Shown here in pieces: positions 26,129 through 36,122 of a stretch of 37,996 nucleotides of DNA. A program made the translations under genes and the position numbers. The first letter of the stretch is position 1; every line of letters starts with the position of its first letter. Below the pieces are notes generated by a model. It made no database searches, was not told where the DNA came from, and was given only the letters and a program-made list of their open reading frames with translations. The DNA is from Prevotella disiens JCM 6334 = ATCC 29426 (GTDB lineage: Bacteria; Bacteroidota; Bacteroidia; Bacteroidales; Bacteroidaceae): NCBI RefSeq assembly GCF_000613345.1, contig NZ_BAIS01000025.1:1-37996 (forward strand), written 5' to 3'.

Positions 26129-27787
26129 TTAATAGGCAGGAATTTGTTTACCTTGTTCGAGTGCTAACGTCCTTGTTGTTTGGTCGCATACGTCAGAAGG
26201 TCCCCAATATTGAACAGGACCAGGGTAAATGTAGCTGGTTTCTTTTGCCCATTTGTTACGTACTTTTGCGAAAGCCTTAAATGGTGCACCGTCCAATTCA
26301 ACGAGTGCTTTGCGAATTACAGGCTTCATTTCTCCATTACGACGCTCAATGTTCATCATCATTGTGATAGGAACACCACCTGCAATCCAGTTTTCAGCCT
26401 TATCTGTTGTATTTTTTACGATAGCCATATAACCCGTTTTTCCATTGGCAATAAGTTGAACTGCTGATGTTCCCAGCGAATAACAGTAGTCGGAATCGAA
26501 GTTAGAAGGTGCTGCACAACGACCTTCATAGCCTAAGAAGTGGTGCAAAGTTGCAAAGCTACCTTTATATTGACCCTCTTTAGTCCATTTTTGGAGCTTC
26601 ATAGCTACCATTTCTGAAATAAGTTTTTCAGTTTCAATGAGCGACACTTGTACGTTTCCATGTGGATCACGGTCTAAGGAAAGCTGACGAGCAACACCAA
26701 TAGGAAGCGTTTCAAAAGTAGCTTTGTTGGCGTCAGATAGATGTTCGATGATGTAAGCGCGTTGAGCGTCAGCATCTAAATCCTTATAATCACTGCCATG
26801 TTCTGCAAGTAAATCATTCAACTCTTGAATTAAACGACCAATGGCAGGCACAAACTCAATAAGTCCTTCTGGGATTAAAACTACGCCATAGTTACGTCCA
26901 TCTTTTGCACGACTTGCTACAACTGTTGCAATTTCTTCAACTATATCATTTAAAGTCAAATCCTTTGACTGAATTTCTTCTGAAATCAAACAGATGTTAG
27001 GCTGTGTTTGCAAAGCACATTCAAGAGCAATGTGTGATGCAGAACGTCCCATTAACTTTATGAAATGCCAATATTTACGGGCAGAATTGCAATCACGAGC
27101 AATATTTCCAATAAGCTCTGAATAAGTCTTAGTGGCAGTATCAAAACCAAAAGAAGTTTCTATTTGGTCGTTTTTCAAGTCGCCATCAATTGTTTTCGGG
27201 CAACCTATGACTTGAATTCCATATTTCTTGGCTGCATAATATTCTGCAAGAACACACGCATTTGTATTTGAATCATCACCACCAATTATCACAAGTGCTT
27301 TAATATCAAGTTCGCGAATAATTTCTAAACCCTTCTCAAACTGTTCTTCTTCCTCAAGTTTAGTACGACCAGAACCTATTAAATCAAAACCGCCAGTGTT
27401 TCTATATTTATCGATAAGCACTTCTGTTATCTCAATATAATTGTGGTCTACCAAACCTCCAGGCCCCATAAGAAAACCAAAGAGACGATTTTCTGGGTTT
27501 AATTTCTTTAATTCATCAAACAATCCTGATATAACATTGTGTCCACCAGGAGCTTGTCCGCCCGATAAAATAACTCCTACATTAATCTTTAAAGCAGCTT
27601 GTTCCTCGGCAGGTACAAACTCTACGAGAGGCATTCCGTATGTATTAGGAAATAAACTCTTAATTTCATCATGGTTATCTACACTCTGTGTTGGTTCACC
27701 TTCCTTAATTTTTACAGCACCCTGTAATGCCTTAGGCAATTTTGGCTGATAGCTTGCTCTTTCCTTTTGCAAAGCACTCGTTTCCAT
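26129..27787 (-). CDS. pfp: Diphosphate-fructose-6-phosphate 1-phosphotransferase
   Basis: This enzyme phosphorylates fructose-6-phosphate with pyrophosphate rather than ATP and is reversible, acting in glycolysis and gluconeogenesis. The 552-residue length and the sequence GVILSGGQAPGGHNVI fit the long PFP class. GGDD at residues 169-172 is the signature that favours pyrophosphate over ATP. PKTIDGDLKND at 198-208 and MGRSASHIALECALQ at 246-260 are substrate-binding motifs. A TAnnTTTG box lies about 50 bases upstream. It leads a two-gene minus-strand unit with the GH25 gene. Confidence 0.95.
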   Translation of the reverse strand: METSALQKERASYQPKLPKALQGAVKIKEGEPTQSVDNHDEIKSLFPNTYGMPLVEFVPAEEQAALKINVGVILSGGQAPGGHNVISGLFDELKKLNPENRLFGFLMGPGGLVDHNYIEITEVLIDKYRNTGGFDLIGSGRTKLEEEEQFEKGLEIIRELDIKALVIIGGDDSNTNACVLAEYYAAKKYGIQVIGCPKTIDGDLKNDQIETSFGFDTATKTYSELIGNIARDCNSARKYWHFIKLMGRSASHIALECALQTQPNICLISEEIQSKDLTLNDIVEEIATVVASRAKDGRNYGVVLIPEGLIEFVPAIGRLIQELNDLLAEHGSDYKDLDADAQRAYIIEHLSDANKATFETLPIGVARQLSLDRDPHGNVQVSLIETEKLISEMVAMKLQKWTKEGQYKGSFATLHHFLGYEGRCAAPSNFDSDYCYSLGTSAVQLIANGKTGYMAIVKNTTDKAENWIAGGVPITMMMNIERRNGEMKPVIRKALVELDGAPFKAFAKVRNKWAKETSYIYPGPVQYWGPSDVCDQTTRTLALEQGKQIPAY

Positions 27788-27837
27788 ACTCTATTCTTTT
27801 TAAACGTTATTTTTGAAACAATCTGTTATCTTTGTTG

Positions 27838-27845
27838 CAAAAGTA
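27838..27845 (-). promoter_or_regulatory. Probable pfp promoter -7 box
   Basis: The minus strand reads TACTTTTG at 27845-27838, matching TAnnTTTG, giving a leader of about 45 bases. The -33 element is not clear. Confidence 0.55.
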
Positions 27846-27917
27846 CATTTTTTATATGACAAATAGAAAGAAAAAATGTAAAAAACCAAATTTAACTCTA
27901 TTTTTCTTTGGAGTTTC

Positions 27918-27947
27918 TTGGTTTTCTTATTTTTTTTATTATCTTTG
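27918..27947 (+). promoter_or_regulatory. Promoter of the 28-kb plus-strand operon
   Basis: TTGG at 27918-27921 and TATCTTTG at 27940-27947 are spaced by 18 bases, matching the Bacteroidetes pattern. It is positioned back to back with the pfp promoter, and the GTG at 27958 would leave almost no leader, which supports the ATG at 27982. Confidence 0.6.
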
Positions 27948-27981
27948 AAACATCAAAGTGAATTTAGACAACTTATATAAT

Positions 27982-28254
27982 ATGGGAAATAAAAGAAATT
28001 TAAAACGCTCTATCAATAATATTTGCAGCGAACTTTTTACCGAAACAATAGCAGCTTCTTTGTATGGAAGCAATGTAAATAAAGACAACGTAGAAGCTAT
28101 TTTGGCTGCTATCGTTCTTTTGCGTAACAACTATATTGGCAGAGTTTCGCATGTAGAGCCAGGCATGAATGCGAAAGACTATTTCAAAGATTTACGAGAA
28201 AAGTTTGATGCCGATACTAATGAAATTATAGACCAAATCTGCAGTTTAGGATAA
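27982..28254 (+). CDS. Small conserved-looking Bacteroidales protein, unknown function
   Basis: From the ATG at 27982 the protein is 90 residues, starting MGNKRNLKRSINNICSELF and containing LAAIVLLRNNYIGRVSHVEP. It appears helical and soluble with no signal peptide. I have seen similar unnamed proteins in Prevotella and Bacteroides but cannot name a family. A GTG at 27958 gives an eight-residue extension; the ATG is preferred because of its distance from the promoter. It lies five bases before the acyltransferase gene, so the two are likely co-transcribed. Confidence 0.75.
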   Translation: MGNKRNLKRSINNICSELFTETIAASLYGSNVNKDNVEAILAAIVLLRNNYIGRVSHVEPGMNAKDYFKDLREKFDADTNEIIDQICSLG

Positions 28255-28259
28255 AAAGT

Positions 28260-28814
28260 ATGTTGAAGAAGCTTTCTTCATGGCTTTTATTCAGAGTCAT
28301 GGGGTGGAAAAAGGAAGTCGAAATAGATTTTCCAAATAAATTTATCATTTGCCTTGCGCCACACACAAGTAATTGGGATTTCTTAATCGGACAATTATAT
28401 GGTTTATCTCAAGGGATAAAAATTAATTTCTTAATGAAGAAAGAATGGTTCTTTTGGCCTATGGGGGTAATCTTTAAGAAGATGGGAGGAATTCCCGTAT
28501 ATCGTAGTAAGCACACGAGCATGACCGATAGGATAGCCGAACATGCTATAAAAGCCGAAAAATTTGGTTTATGTATTACGCCTGAAGGGACACGTTCATT
28601 GAATCCTGAGTGGAAAAAAGGATTCTATTATATCGCATTGAAAGCTCAAATCCCAATTCTACTATATGGGGCAGACTATGAAACGAAAACGATTGTATGT
28701 AAAAAGTCTTTGGTTCCAAGTGGAAATATAAACGAAGAGTTTAAGATGATTAAATCCTATTACAAAGATTTCAAGGGTAAACACCCAGAGTTGTTTACCA
28801 TAGGAGAAATATAA
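28260..28814 (+). CDS. 1-acyl-glycerol-3-phosphate acyltransferase-like protein (PlsC family)
   Basis: The 184-residue protein has the HX4D acyltransferase motif, HTSNWD, with His35 and Asp40, and PEGTR at residues 108-112. These are the active-site and glycerol-phosphate-binding motifs of the PlsC superfamily. Members acylate lysophosphatidic acid or other lipids at the inner face of the membrane. At 184 residues it is shorter than housekeeping PlsC (about 240), so the acceptor could be an ornithine or other lyso-lipid; the sequence does not decide. It starts five bases after the small gene and ends three bases before the next secreted-protein gene. Confidence 0.85.
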   Translation: MLKKLSSWLLFRVMGWKKEVEIDFPNKFIICLAPHTSNWDFLIGQLYGLSQGIKINFLMKKEWFFWPMGVIFKKMGGIPVYRSKHTSMTDRIAEHAIKAEKFGLCITPEGTRSLNPEWKKGFYYIALKAQIPILLYGADYETKTIVCKKSLVPSGNINEEFKMIKSYYKDFKGKHPELFTIGEI

Positions 28815-28817
28815 ACA

Positions 28818-31401
28818 ATGACAAATAAAATATTTACTTTCTTGATTTGTATGACTATTTCGCTAAATGCAGTGGCGCAATCGAAAAAAACAAATTGGGG
28901 AAAGGCTGAATATAAAGGAAAACAATGGGTTGAAAACGTATCACGCCCAAACGAAATTACGAATGGATTGAGTGGTAGACACTTCTCCATTTGGGCATCA
29001 CATGGTCATTACTATGATGAAAATAAGGGGAAATGGAAATGGCAAAGACCGAATCTTTTCGGTACAACAGAAGATTTATTCACACAAACAATCGTTATTC
29101 CGTTCCTCTTTCCAATGTTGGAAAATGCAGGAGCAGTAGTGGTTTCACCACGAGAACGTGATTGGCAGAAGAACGAAATTATTGTTGATAACGATAACCG
29201 AACATCTTATTATAAGGAAACAAACGATAAGAAGAAATGGGAAAATGCTAATGGTTCGGGATTTGCGTTTCATCAAGGCACATACGCTGATGGTGAAAAT
29301 CCATTTATTGCTGGTACGGCAAGGCAAATTAAATCACGTAAAAAGAATAGCAAACTTAGTTTTATTTCTTACCAACCGAATATTCCTGAAGAAGGAAAAT
29401 ATGCAGTTTATGTAAGTTACAAAACTGTAAAAAAGAGCGTTAAAGACGCAGAATATATCGTCTTTCATAAAGGAGAAGAAACCCATTTCAAGGTGAACCA
29501 ACAAATGGGCGGTGGAACATGGGTCTATCTTGGAACTTTTGATTTTGATAAAGGTTGCAATATTTTTAATCGTGTCATTCTCACCAACCACGGAAAGAAA
29601 AGAGGAATTGTTACAGCTGATGCTGTAAGATTTGGTGGTGGTATGGGAAATATCGTTCGAGGAGGAACAACAAGTGGTATGCCCCGAACCTTAGAAGGTG
29701 CTCGTTACTACACACAATGGGCGGGTGCGCCACGTGATGTTGTAAGCAAAAGCAACGGAACAAGCGATTATAAAGACGACATCAATACACGTTCACTTTA
29801 TACAAATTGGCTTGCAGGAGGTTCATCGTATGCCCCAAATATTGCTGGATTGAAAGTTCCTATTGAATTAACCTTAGGTGTCCATAGTGATGCTGGGTAT
29901 GATATGAGCGGAAATACAATAGGAACATTGTCCATTTGCACCACTCAAAAAGGCAACCCAACCTTGGGAACAGGATTATCTCGTTCCGTTTCACAAGATT
30001 TTGCAAATCTATTATTAACCAATGCAAAGCGCGATATTGAGAACACATTCAAAAGAGCTTGGAATATTCGTGGTGTTAAAGATGATAATTATAGTGAAAC
30101 ACGTTTGCCAGAAGTACCTTCAGCAATCATAGAAACAATGTCTCACCAAATTTGTGATATGCGATTAGGTCAAGACCCTAATTTCAAATTTACTCTCGCT
30201 CGTTCCATTTATAAAAGTATACTCCGTTATTCTGCGCAAATGCACGAAACAGAATATGTTGTACAACCTTTAGCCCCCAATAACTTCCGCATTGAATTTA
30301 TTACTAAGAATAAAATCCGGTTAAAATGGAACGCTGTTGGCGACCCTTTAGAACCTTCTGCCAAGCCAACTTCATACAATGTTTATACGGCAACAGGTAC
30401 AAGCGGTTTTGACAATGGTACAAATATAAATGGAACAACCTTCGAATTAAAATTAGAACCTGGTGTTATCTATAATTTTAGAGTAACGGCTTGTAATCAA
30501 GGAGGAGAAAGTTTTCCAACCGAAGTACTTTCTGCATTGAACCAAAGCGATTCAAAAGAAACCATTTTAATCGTAAATGGTTTCAATAGACTATCCTCCC
30601 CTGCTATCATTGACAATGAAACTGAACAAGGTTTCAATCTCGAAGCTGACCCAGGTGTAAGCTATGGCATTACAGCAGTGGAATGGACGACAAAGTAACT
30701 TTGACAAATCGCAAGCAGGCAATGAAGGTCCAACGGCTTTAGGTTTCGGTGGTGATGAATTAGTAGGGCAATTTATTGTAGGAAATACCTTTGATTATGT
30801 TCGTACACATGCTGAAGCTATTTTTACAAGTGGCAAATATAATATTGTAAGTTGCTCAAGCGAAGCCTTAGAAAATGGCTATCTCAAATTGAGCGACTAT
30901 GTTCTCGTTGATTTAGCCTTAGGCTTGGAGAAAAACGACGGACATAGTTTATTCCAATATAAGGCTATCCGCCCACGCATGCAAGACCAAATTGCAAATT
31001 ATTTAATGCATGGTGGACGAGTTTTTGCAAGTGGAGCATACATTGGTTCTGACATGGGTACGAGTAGCGAGCAACAATGGTTGTCTACTTTCTTTAAACT
31101 TTCGGCAGCAGGCAACAATCAAAACAATTATAATGAGACTGTTACAGGCTTCGGCTCTCAAAAGTTTGATATTTACAGAACAATGAACGAAAAGCATTAT
31201 GGAGCTTATTCCCCCGATATTTTAATGCCTTTAGGTTCTGCTTTCAGCCCATTAAGATATGCCGATAATACAAGTGCAGGTGTCGCTTATAAAGGAAAAG
31301 ATTTTCGAACATTCGTTATGGCATTCCCATTTGAATGTATAAAAGATAAAGATACACGCAACAGAATTATGCGAGGCATTGTTTCTTTCTTATTGCAGTA
31401 A
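28818..31401 (+). CDS. Secreted amidase/golvesin-domain protein with FN3, one frame break
   Basis: A signal peptide (about residues 1-21, ending AVAQ) is followed by a golvesin-like beta domain (GKYAVYVSYKTV to VTADAVRFGG). An amidase_3-like domain with GVHSDAG and EVPSAIIETMSHQ follows, Glu being the expected zinc-dependent catalytic residue, then an FN3-like module (LKWNAVGDP to YNFRVTACNQ). The frame breaks near 30676-30682: the upstream frame ends VSYGITAVEWTTK, while the downstream frame reads WNGRQSNFDKSQAGNEGP. A two-base deletion or one-base insertion would explain it. The product, about 860 residues, is probably exported to the periplasm or surface and acts on peptidoglycan. This is probably an indel error. 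Confidence 0.82.
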
Positions 31402-31447
31402 AGAAACACACCTACAAAAATATTTAAAAACATTTAACAAGAATATT

Positions 31448-31783
31448 ATGCATCAAATACAAGCAAATGTTTCAGGTACAAGACATATTGACATCGAAGA
31501 TAAACATCTCAAGACTATCACAAAATACAATTTATTAGCAAACATGATAGATTCAACGGGGGTTATAGATGAAGAAATTTTAGATAAATTGAAACTTACT
31601 GTACGTAGTCTTTTAGAATCAGAAGCTGGCAAGGATAAAGACCTTCTCGACCTTTGCTTAGACGTTATATACAATCAAAACATGAAAGCGTTGGGATTGA
31701 AGAATCTTATCGACCTTTATCGTCAATATTACGAAGAGAGCAAAGAGGACGTTAAACTCGAAGAAAAGCAAGTAGAAAATTAA
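31448..31783 (+). CDS. Unknown cytoplasmic protein, 111 residues
   Basis: From the ATG at 31448 the product begins MHQIQANVSGTRHIDIEDKH and contains LTVRSLLESEAGKDKDLLDL. It is acidic and mostly helical, with no signal peptide. I do not recognise a family. A longer frame to 31379 runs back into the amidase gene's end and gives no plausible extension, so I use the ATG. It precedes ygiQ by 13 bases and is probably co-transcribed with it. Confidence 0.65.
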   Translation: MHQIQANVSGTRHIDIEDKHLKTITKYNLLANMIDSTGVIDEEILDKLKLTVRSLLESEAGKDKDLLDLCLDVIYNQNMKALGLKNLIDLYRQYYEESKEDVKLEEKQVEN

Positions 31784-31796
31784 TTGAGGTATAAAT

Positions 31797-33892
31797 TTGA
31801 GTAACAATAAAGCTACAAGAAGGCAACAAAACGAGCAAAAGGATTCTCAAAACAAGCCTTCTAACAGAAAAGGTTCGAGGACAGGAGAGCAAAAGAAAAA
31901 AGAAAAAAGTGTTCACACGACCTCACGATATAGACTTACAGACTTTCTACCGACAACGAAGAAAGAGGTAGAGTTGCGAAAATGGGACGAACTTGATGTT
32001 ATCCTATTTTCTGGTGATGCTTATATAGACCACCCTGCTTTTGGTGCTGCTGTTATTGGTCGCACTTTGGAGGCTGCGGGCTATAAAGTAGCTATTGTTC
32101 CACAGCCCGATTGGCATGGAGATTTCCGAGATTTCAAGAAATTAGGTCGTCCACGACTTTATTTTGGCATTAGCCTGGAGCAATGGACTCTATGGTTAAT
32201 AAATATACTGCCAACAAACGCTTACGTTCGGAAGATGCTTATTCGCCTGATGGACGCCACGACTTGCGTCCAGAATATCCTTCAATAGTTTACGCTAATA
32301 TTTTACGTAAACTTTTTCCTGATGTCCCAATCGTTTTAGGAGGTATCGAAGCATCACTTCGCCGCCTTAGTCATTATGATTATTGGAAAGATTGTCTTCG
32401 CAAAAGCATACTTTGTGATTCGAGTGCTGACATCGTAATCTATGGCATGGGAGAAAAGCAAGTAGTTACGATTGCACAAGAATTAGAAAAAGGAAGAAAT
32501 ATTCGCGACTTAAAGGAAATTCCACAAACGGCTTATCTTTGTAAAAAGGAGGAAATTCTTGAAGGAATAAAAGACAATGATATTATATTACATTCGCATG
32601 AAGAATGTTTACACAATAAAAAATATCAATCAGAAAACTTCAAACACATTGAAGAAGAGTCGAATAAAAAGCATGCACAGCGCATTTTACAAGAAGTTGA
32701 TGGGCAATACACGGTTGTAAATCCTCCCTACCCCACCATGAGTACTGCCGAAGTTGATGCAACATACGATTTACCCTATACGCGTGAACCTCACCCCAAA
32801 TATAATGGAAAGACGATTCCTGCTTACGAAATGATTAAATTCAGCGTGAACATTCATCGTGGTTGTTTCGGTGGTTGTGCTTTCTGTACGATTTCAGCTC
32901 ACCAAGGTAAATTTATAGCAAGTCGTTCGAAGGAAAGTATCATTAAGGAAGTGAAACAAGTTGTACAAATGCCTGATTTTAAAGGGTATCTTTCCGACTT
33001 AGGCGGTCCGTCTGCCAATATGTATGGTATGGCTGGGAAAAATCAAAAAGCATGCGAACATTGTAAACGACCAAGTTGTATCAATCCAGAAATATGCCCA
33101 AATCTTGACACCGACCATTCAAAACTGCTTGAAATTTATCGAGAAGTTGATGCACTTCCAGGGATTAAAAAGAGTTTTATAGGTTCGGGTGTTCGTTACG
33201 ACTTGCTCTTACACAAGAGTAAAGACGAGAAAAGTAATGAAGCTGCAAGAGAATACACGCGTGAATTAATTAAAAATCACGTTAGTGGACGATTGAAAAT
33301 TGCCCCAGAACATACTTCTGACCGTGTCTTAAAACTCATGCGCAAGCCTTCGTTTGAACAATTCTACCAGTTTAAACGCATCTTTGACAGAATCAATCGA
33401 GAAGAAAACTTGCGCCAACAAATTATTCCTTACTTTATTTCGTCACACCCAGGCTGCAAGGAAGAAGATATGGCTGAACTCGCTGTCATCACTAAAGACC
33501 TTGATTTCCATTTGGAACAAGTGCAAGACTTCACGCCCACGCCGATGACAGTAGCTACCGAAACATGGTATTCGGGCTTTGACCCATACACGTTAGAAAG
33601 TATTTTCTCTGCTAAAACACCACGAGAGAAGTTGGCACAACGTCAATTCTTCTTTTGGTACAAGCCAGATGAACGGAAGAATATAGAGCGAGAACTGAAC
33701 AGGATAGGACGTAGCGACCTCATTTCAAAACTCTATAATAATAAACCATTTAAGGGAAAAGTGACCTACGACCCTAAAGCTATAGGGAGTAGTCCTGCTG
33801 ACTATCATAAAGGAAATCGATCGCACAGACAAGAAAATGGACGAAAGCAGCAAGAAGGGTCTTGGAAAAAAAATAAAAGCAAGCGAAGATAA
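31797..33892 (+). CDS. YgiQ-family radical SAM protein, one frame break
   Basis: YgiQ-family proteins are large radical SAM enzymes of unsettled function. The N-terminal part contains FLPTTKKEVELRKWDELDVI and LFSGDAYIDHPAFGAAVIGR, both family hallmarks. The downstream frame contains the radical SAM cluster-binding CFGGCAFC (CxxxCxxC) and HPGCKEEDMAEL. A missing base near 32174-32175 separates the frames; restoring one G gives GISAGAMDSMVNKYTANK, which fits the family. The full product is about 698 residues. The only available start is a TTG at 31797, since no ATG precedes the conserved region, and the N-terminal 40 residues are basic and low-complexity. The break is probably a sequence error. 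Confidence 0.87.
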
Positions 33893-33949
33893 CATTAAAA
33901 ACTTAATATACAGACATTTTATAGAATGGTAATATAAATAAAAGAAGAG

Positions 33950-34594
33950 ATGAAAGAATTTGATACTTATGTATTCGACTTGGACGGCACACTCCTCGAA
34001 ACATTAAATGATTTAGCAGCAAGTACCAATTATGCTTTACGAACCAATAATTTCCCAGAACATACTGTTGAGGAAGTTAGAATGTTTGTAGGCAACGGAG
34101 TGAAAAAACTCATCGAACGGGCTATTCCCAATGGATTAGAGAATCCTAAATTTAACACAGTATTAGATAGTTTCCGCCAACATTATTTGGAACACAACCT
34201 CGATACAACTAATCCTTACAAAGGTATTCCCGAATTACTCAAAGAACTAAAAGCACGCGGAAAGAAACTTGCCATTGTTAGCAACAAGTTTTATGCTGCC
34301 ACACAAGACCTTGCACACCATTTCTTCCCTGATACTATTGAGATTGCAATTGGCGAACGTGACGATATAAAAAAGAAACCAGCACCTGATACAGTTTTGG
34401 AAGCATTGCGTCAATTGGGCGTTTCTAAGGACGGAGCTGTTTATATCGGCGATAGCGATGTAGATATTATGACGGCAAAAAATTGTGGAATACCTTGTGT
34501 CAGTGTTCTTTGGGGATTCCGTGACAAGGATTTCCTCATCAAGCATGGTGGAAACATATTCATTGAACACCCAAACGAATTGTTACCTGACTAA
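33950..34594 (+). CDS. HAD hydrolase, phosphoglycolate phosphatase-like
   Basis: The 214-residue protein has HAD motif I FDLDGTLLETL with Asp10 and Asp12, motif II in IVSNKFYAAT, motif III lysine in KKPAPDTVLEAL, and motif IV GDSDVDIMTA. This combination is typical of phosphoglycolate phosphatases (Gph) and related sugar phosphatases. Gph clears 2-phosphoglycolate produced during repair of oxidised DNA ends, but the substrate range of the family is wide and is not decided here. It stands apart from ygiQ by 57 bases and is followed by a long hairpin. Confidence 0.85.
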   Translation: MKEFDTYVFDLDGTLLETLNDLAASTNYALRTNNFPEHTVEEVRMFVGNGVKKLIERAIPNGLENPKFNTVLDSFRQHYLEHNLDTTNPYKGIPELLKELKARGKKLAIVSNKFYAATQDLAHHFFPDTIEIAIGERDDIKKKPAPDTVLEALRQLGVSKDGAVYIGDSDVDIMTAKNCGIPCVSVLWGFRDKDFLIKHGGNIFIEHPNELLPD

Positions 34595-34646
34595 AAAGAA
34601 GGAGTATCATACTAAAGGGGGATTATTTTAACCCCTTATATTATTG

Positions 34647-34700
34647 AAAAAGGCAACAATCACTTTGAATATTAGTAATTCAAAATGATTGTTGCCTTTT
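34647..34700. terminator. Bidirectional terminator between HAD and spt genes
   Basis: A long stem pairs the arm at 34647-34670 (core AAAGGCAACAATCA) with the arm at 34678-34700 (core TGATTGTTGCCTTT), including a CTTTGAAT / ATTCAAAA extension with one mismatch. The flanking A- and T-runs allow it to work for both convergent genes. The mismatch is a wobble only on the minus-strand RNA. Confidence 0.85.
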
Positions 34701-34748
34701 ATATTGCAATAAAAAATACGTTCATTTAGAGCGTAATTTTTATTCAAC

Positions 34749-35939
34749 TTACTTTATAATGCCTTGACTTTTAAATATTTGTTTCAATATTTCTACACCA
34801 CGTTCCACTTGTTCTTGTGTATGAGTAGCCATTAAAGCAAATCGAACCAATGTGTCTTGTGGTGCGCACGCTGGTGGAATTACAGGGTTAATGAATACAC
34901 CTGCATCATAAGCTAATTTGGTTACGATGAATGTTTTTTCAATATCACGAACATAAAGTGGAATAATAGGACTTTCGGTATCACCTATTTCAAATCCTTC
35001 TTCACGGAAACGTTTGAGCGCATAGTTTGTAACGTCCCAAAGATGTTGTTGGCGTTCAGGTTCTTCCTGAATAATATGCAATGCTTCTAAGGCTGCTGCC
35101 GTTGCTGCAGGTGTATTACTTGCCGAGAAAATATAAGTTCTGCATGTATGACGCAAGTAATTGATAGTTTCCTTATCACCTGCTATAAAACCACCAATTG
35201 AAGCTAAACTCTTAGAGAAAGTACCCATAATAAGGTCTACTTCATCGGTAATTCCAAAGTGGTCGCAAACTCCCCTACCTTGTTTTCCGAACACTCCTAA
35301 ACCATGAGCTTCATCAACCATGATAGAACAATTGTACTTATGTTTCAGTTCTACAATTGCTGGAAGGTTTGCGAGGTCGCCTTCCATTGAAAAGACACCA
35401 TCTACAACAATAAGTTTAATAGCATCTTGAGGAAGTTTTTGCAGCACACGCTCCAAATCTTCCATGTCGTTGTGCTTGTAACGGAGCTGTGTAGCAAAGC
35501 TCAAACGGCGTCCATCAACAATACTCGCATGGTCACGGTCGTCGCAAATAATATAATCGCCACGACCTACAACTGAAGCGATAACACCAGAATTTACAGA
35601 AAAACCTGTTGAAAAACAAAGAACATCGTCTTTGTGCATAAACTCAGCAAGTTCTTTCTCTAATTGTACATGCAAATCAAGCGTACCATTCAAAAAACGG
35701 CTACCTGCGCAGCCAGAACCATATTTGTCTAAAGCACGCTTGCCAGCCTCAATAACCCTTGAGTCATTGGGCAATCCTGTGTAGGCATTTGAACCAAACA
35801 TGAGAATTTCATGACCATCAATGTCGGTCACTACAGTTCCTTGCTTACTTGTAATTTCTCGGAAATAGGGATAAACCCCTGCATCGATGAATTTCTGCGG
35901 TTCACAGTAACTTTTGTACTTGTCTTGTAATTGTCCCAT
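34749..35939 (-). CDS. spt: Serine palmitoyltransferase (alpha-oxoamine synthase)
   Basis: SPT condenses serine with a fatty acyl-CoA or ACP to form 3-ketosphinganine, the first step of sphingolipid synthesis. The 396-residue protein shows the PLP lysine, Lys243 in GTFSKSLASIGGF, DEAHGLGVFG at 209-218 and His138 in RDHASI. The start MGQLQDKYKSYCEPQKF and the segment MFGSNAYTGLPNDSRV favour SPT over the related KBL or BioF. Bacteroidales are unusual among gut bacteria in making sphingolipids, which supports the call. It is transcribed away from a sphingosine-kinase-fold gene. A stable hairpin sits just ahead of the start codon. Confidence 0.88.
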   Translation of the reverse strand: MGQLQDKYKSYCEPQKFIDAGVYPYFREITSKQGTVVTDIDGHEILMFGSNAYTGLPNDSRVIEAGKRALDKYGSGCAGSRFLNGTLDLHVQLEKELAEFMHKDDVLCFSTGFSVNSGVIASVVGRGDYIICDDRDHASIVDGRRLSFATQLRYKHNDMEDLERVLQKLPQDAIKLIVVDGVFSMEGDLANLPAIVELKHKYNCSIMVDEAHGLGVFGKQGRGVCDHFGITDEVDLIMGTFSKSLASIGGFIAGDKETINYLRHTCRTYIFSASNTPAATAAALEALHIIQEEPERQQHLWDVTNYALKRFREEGFEIGDTESPIIPLYVRDIEKTFIVTKLAYDAGVFINPVIPPACAPQDTLVRFALMATHTQEQVERGVEILKQIFKSQGIIK

Positions 35940-35950
35940 ATATATAAGGT

Positions 35951-35964
35951 GTAGCCGAAGCTAC
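35951..35964 (-). promoter_or_regulatory. cUUCGg tetraloop hairpin in the spt leader
   Basis: The minus strand reads GTAGC-TTCG-GCTAC, a five-base-pair stem closed by C-G with a UUCG loop. This is an unusually stable tetraloop. It ends about 11 bases upstream of the spt ATG and could affect ribosome access. Confidence 0.55.
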
Positions 35965-35980
35965 GTTTTTCATTAGGCTA

Positions 35981-35988
35981 CAAAGATA
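35981..35988 (-). promoter_or_regulatory. Probable spt promoter -7 box
   Basis: The minus strand reads TATCTTTG at 35988-35981, matching TAnnTTTG, about 40 bases ahead of the spt ATG. The -33 box is not recognisable. Confidence 0.5.
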
Positions 35989-36081
35989 CGATTTTTTGTC
36001 GGAATATGGCATTTTTTCTTAATTGATTAACTAATTAATCTTTTTTCACAATAGATAATTTATTAAATACATATTAATCAT

Positions 36082-36089
36082 TAACTTTG
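36082..36089 (+). promoter_or_regulatory. Probable lipid kinase promoter -7 box
   Basis: TAACTTTG at 36082-36089 matches TAnnTTTG. It overlaps the TTG at 36087 that would start the longest frame, so translation should begin at the ATG at 36123 instead. No clear -33 TTTG was found. Confidence 0.55.
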
Positions 36090-36122
36090 CTTATTAATGC
36101 TCTAATAGAGAAAAACGACAAG

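Noticed and set aside
32183..32290. The ygiQ halves as two separate overlapping genes
   Set aside because: Each half carries only part of one conserved protein, and a single base restores continuity.
36087..36122. TTG start and N-terminal extension of the lipid kinase
   Set aside because: The TTG is inside the TAACTTTG promoter box, so it would not be in the mRNA.
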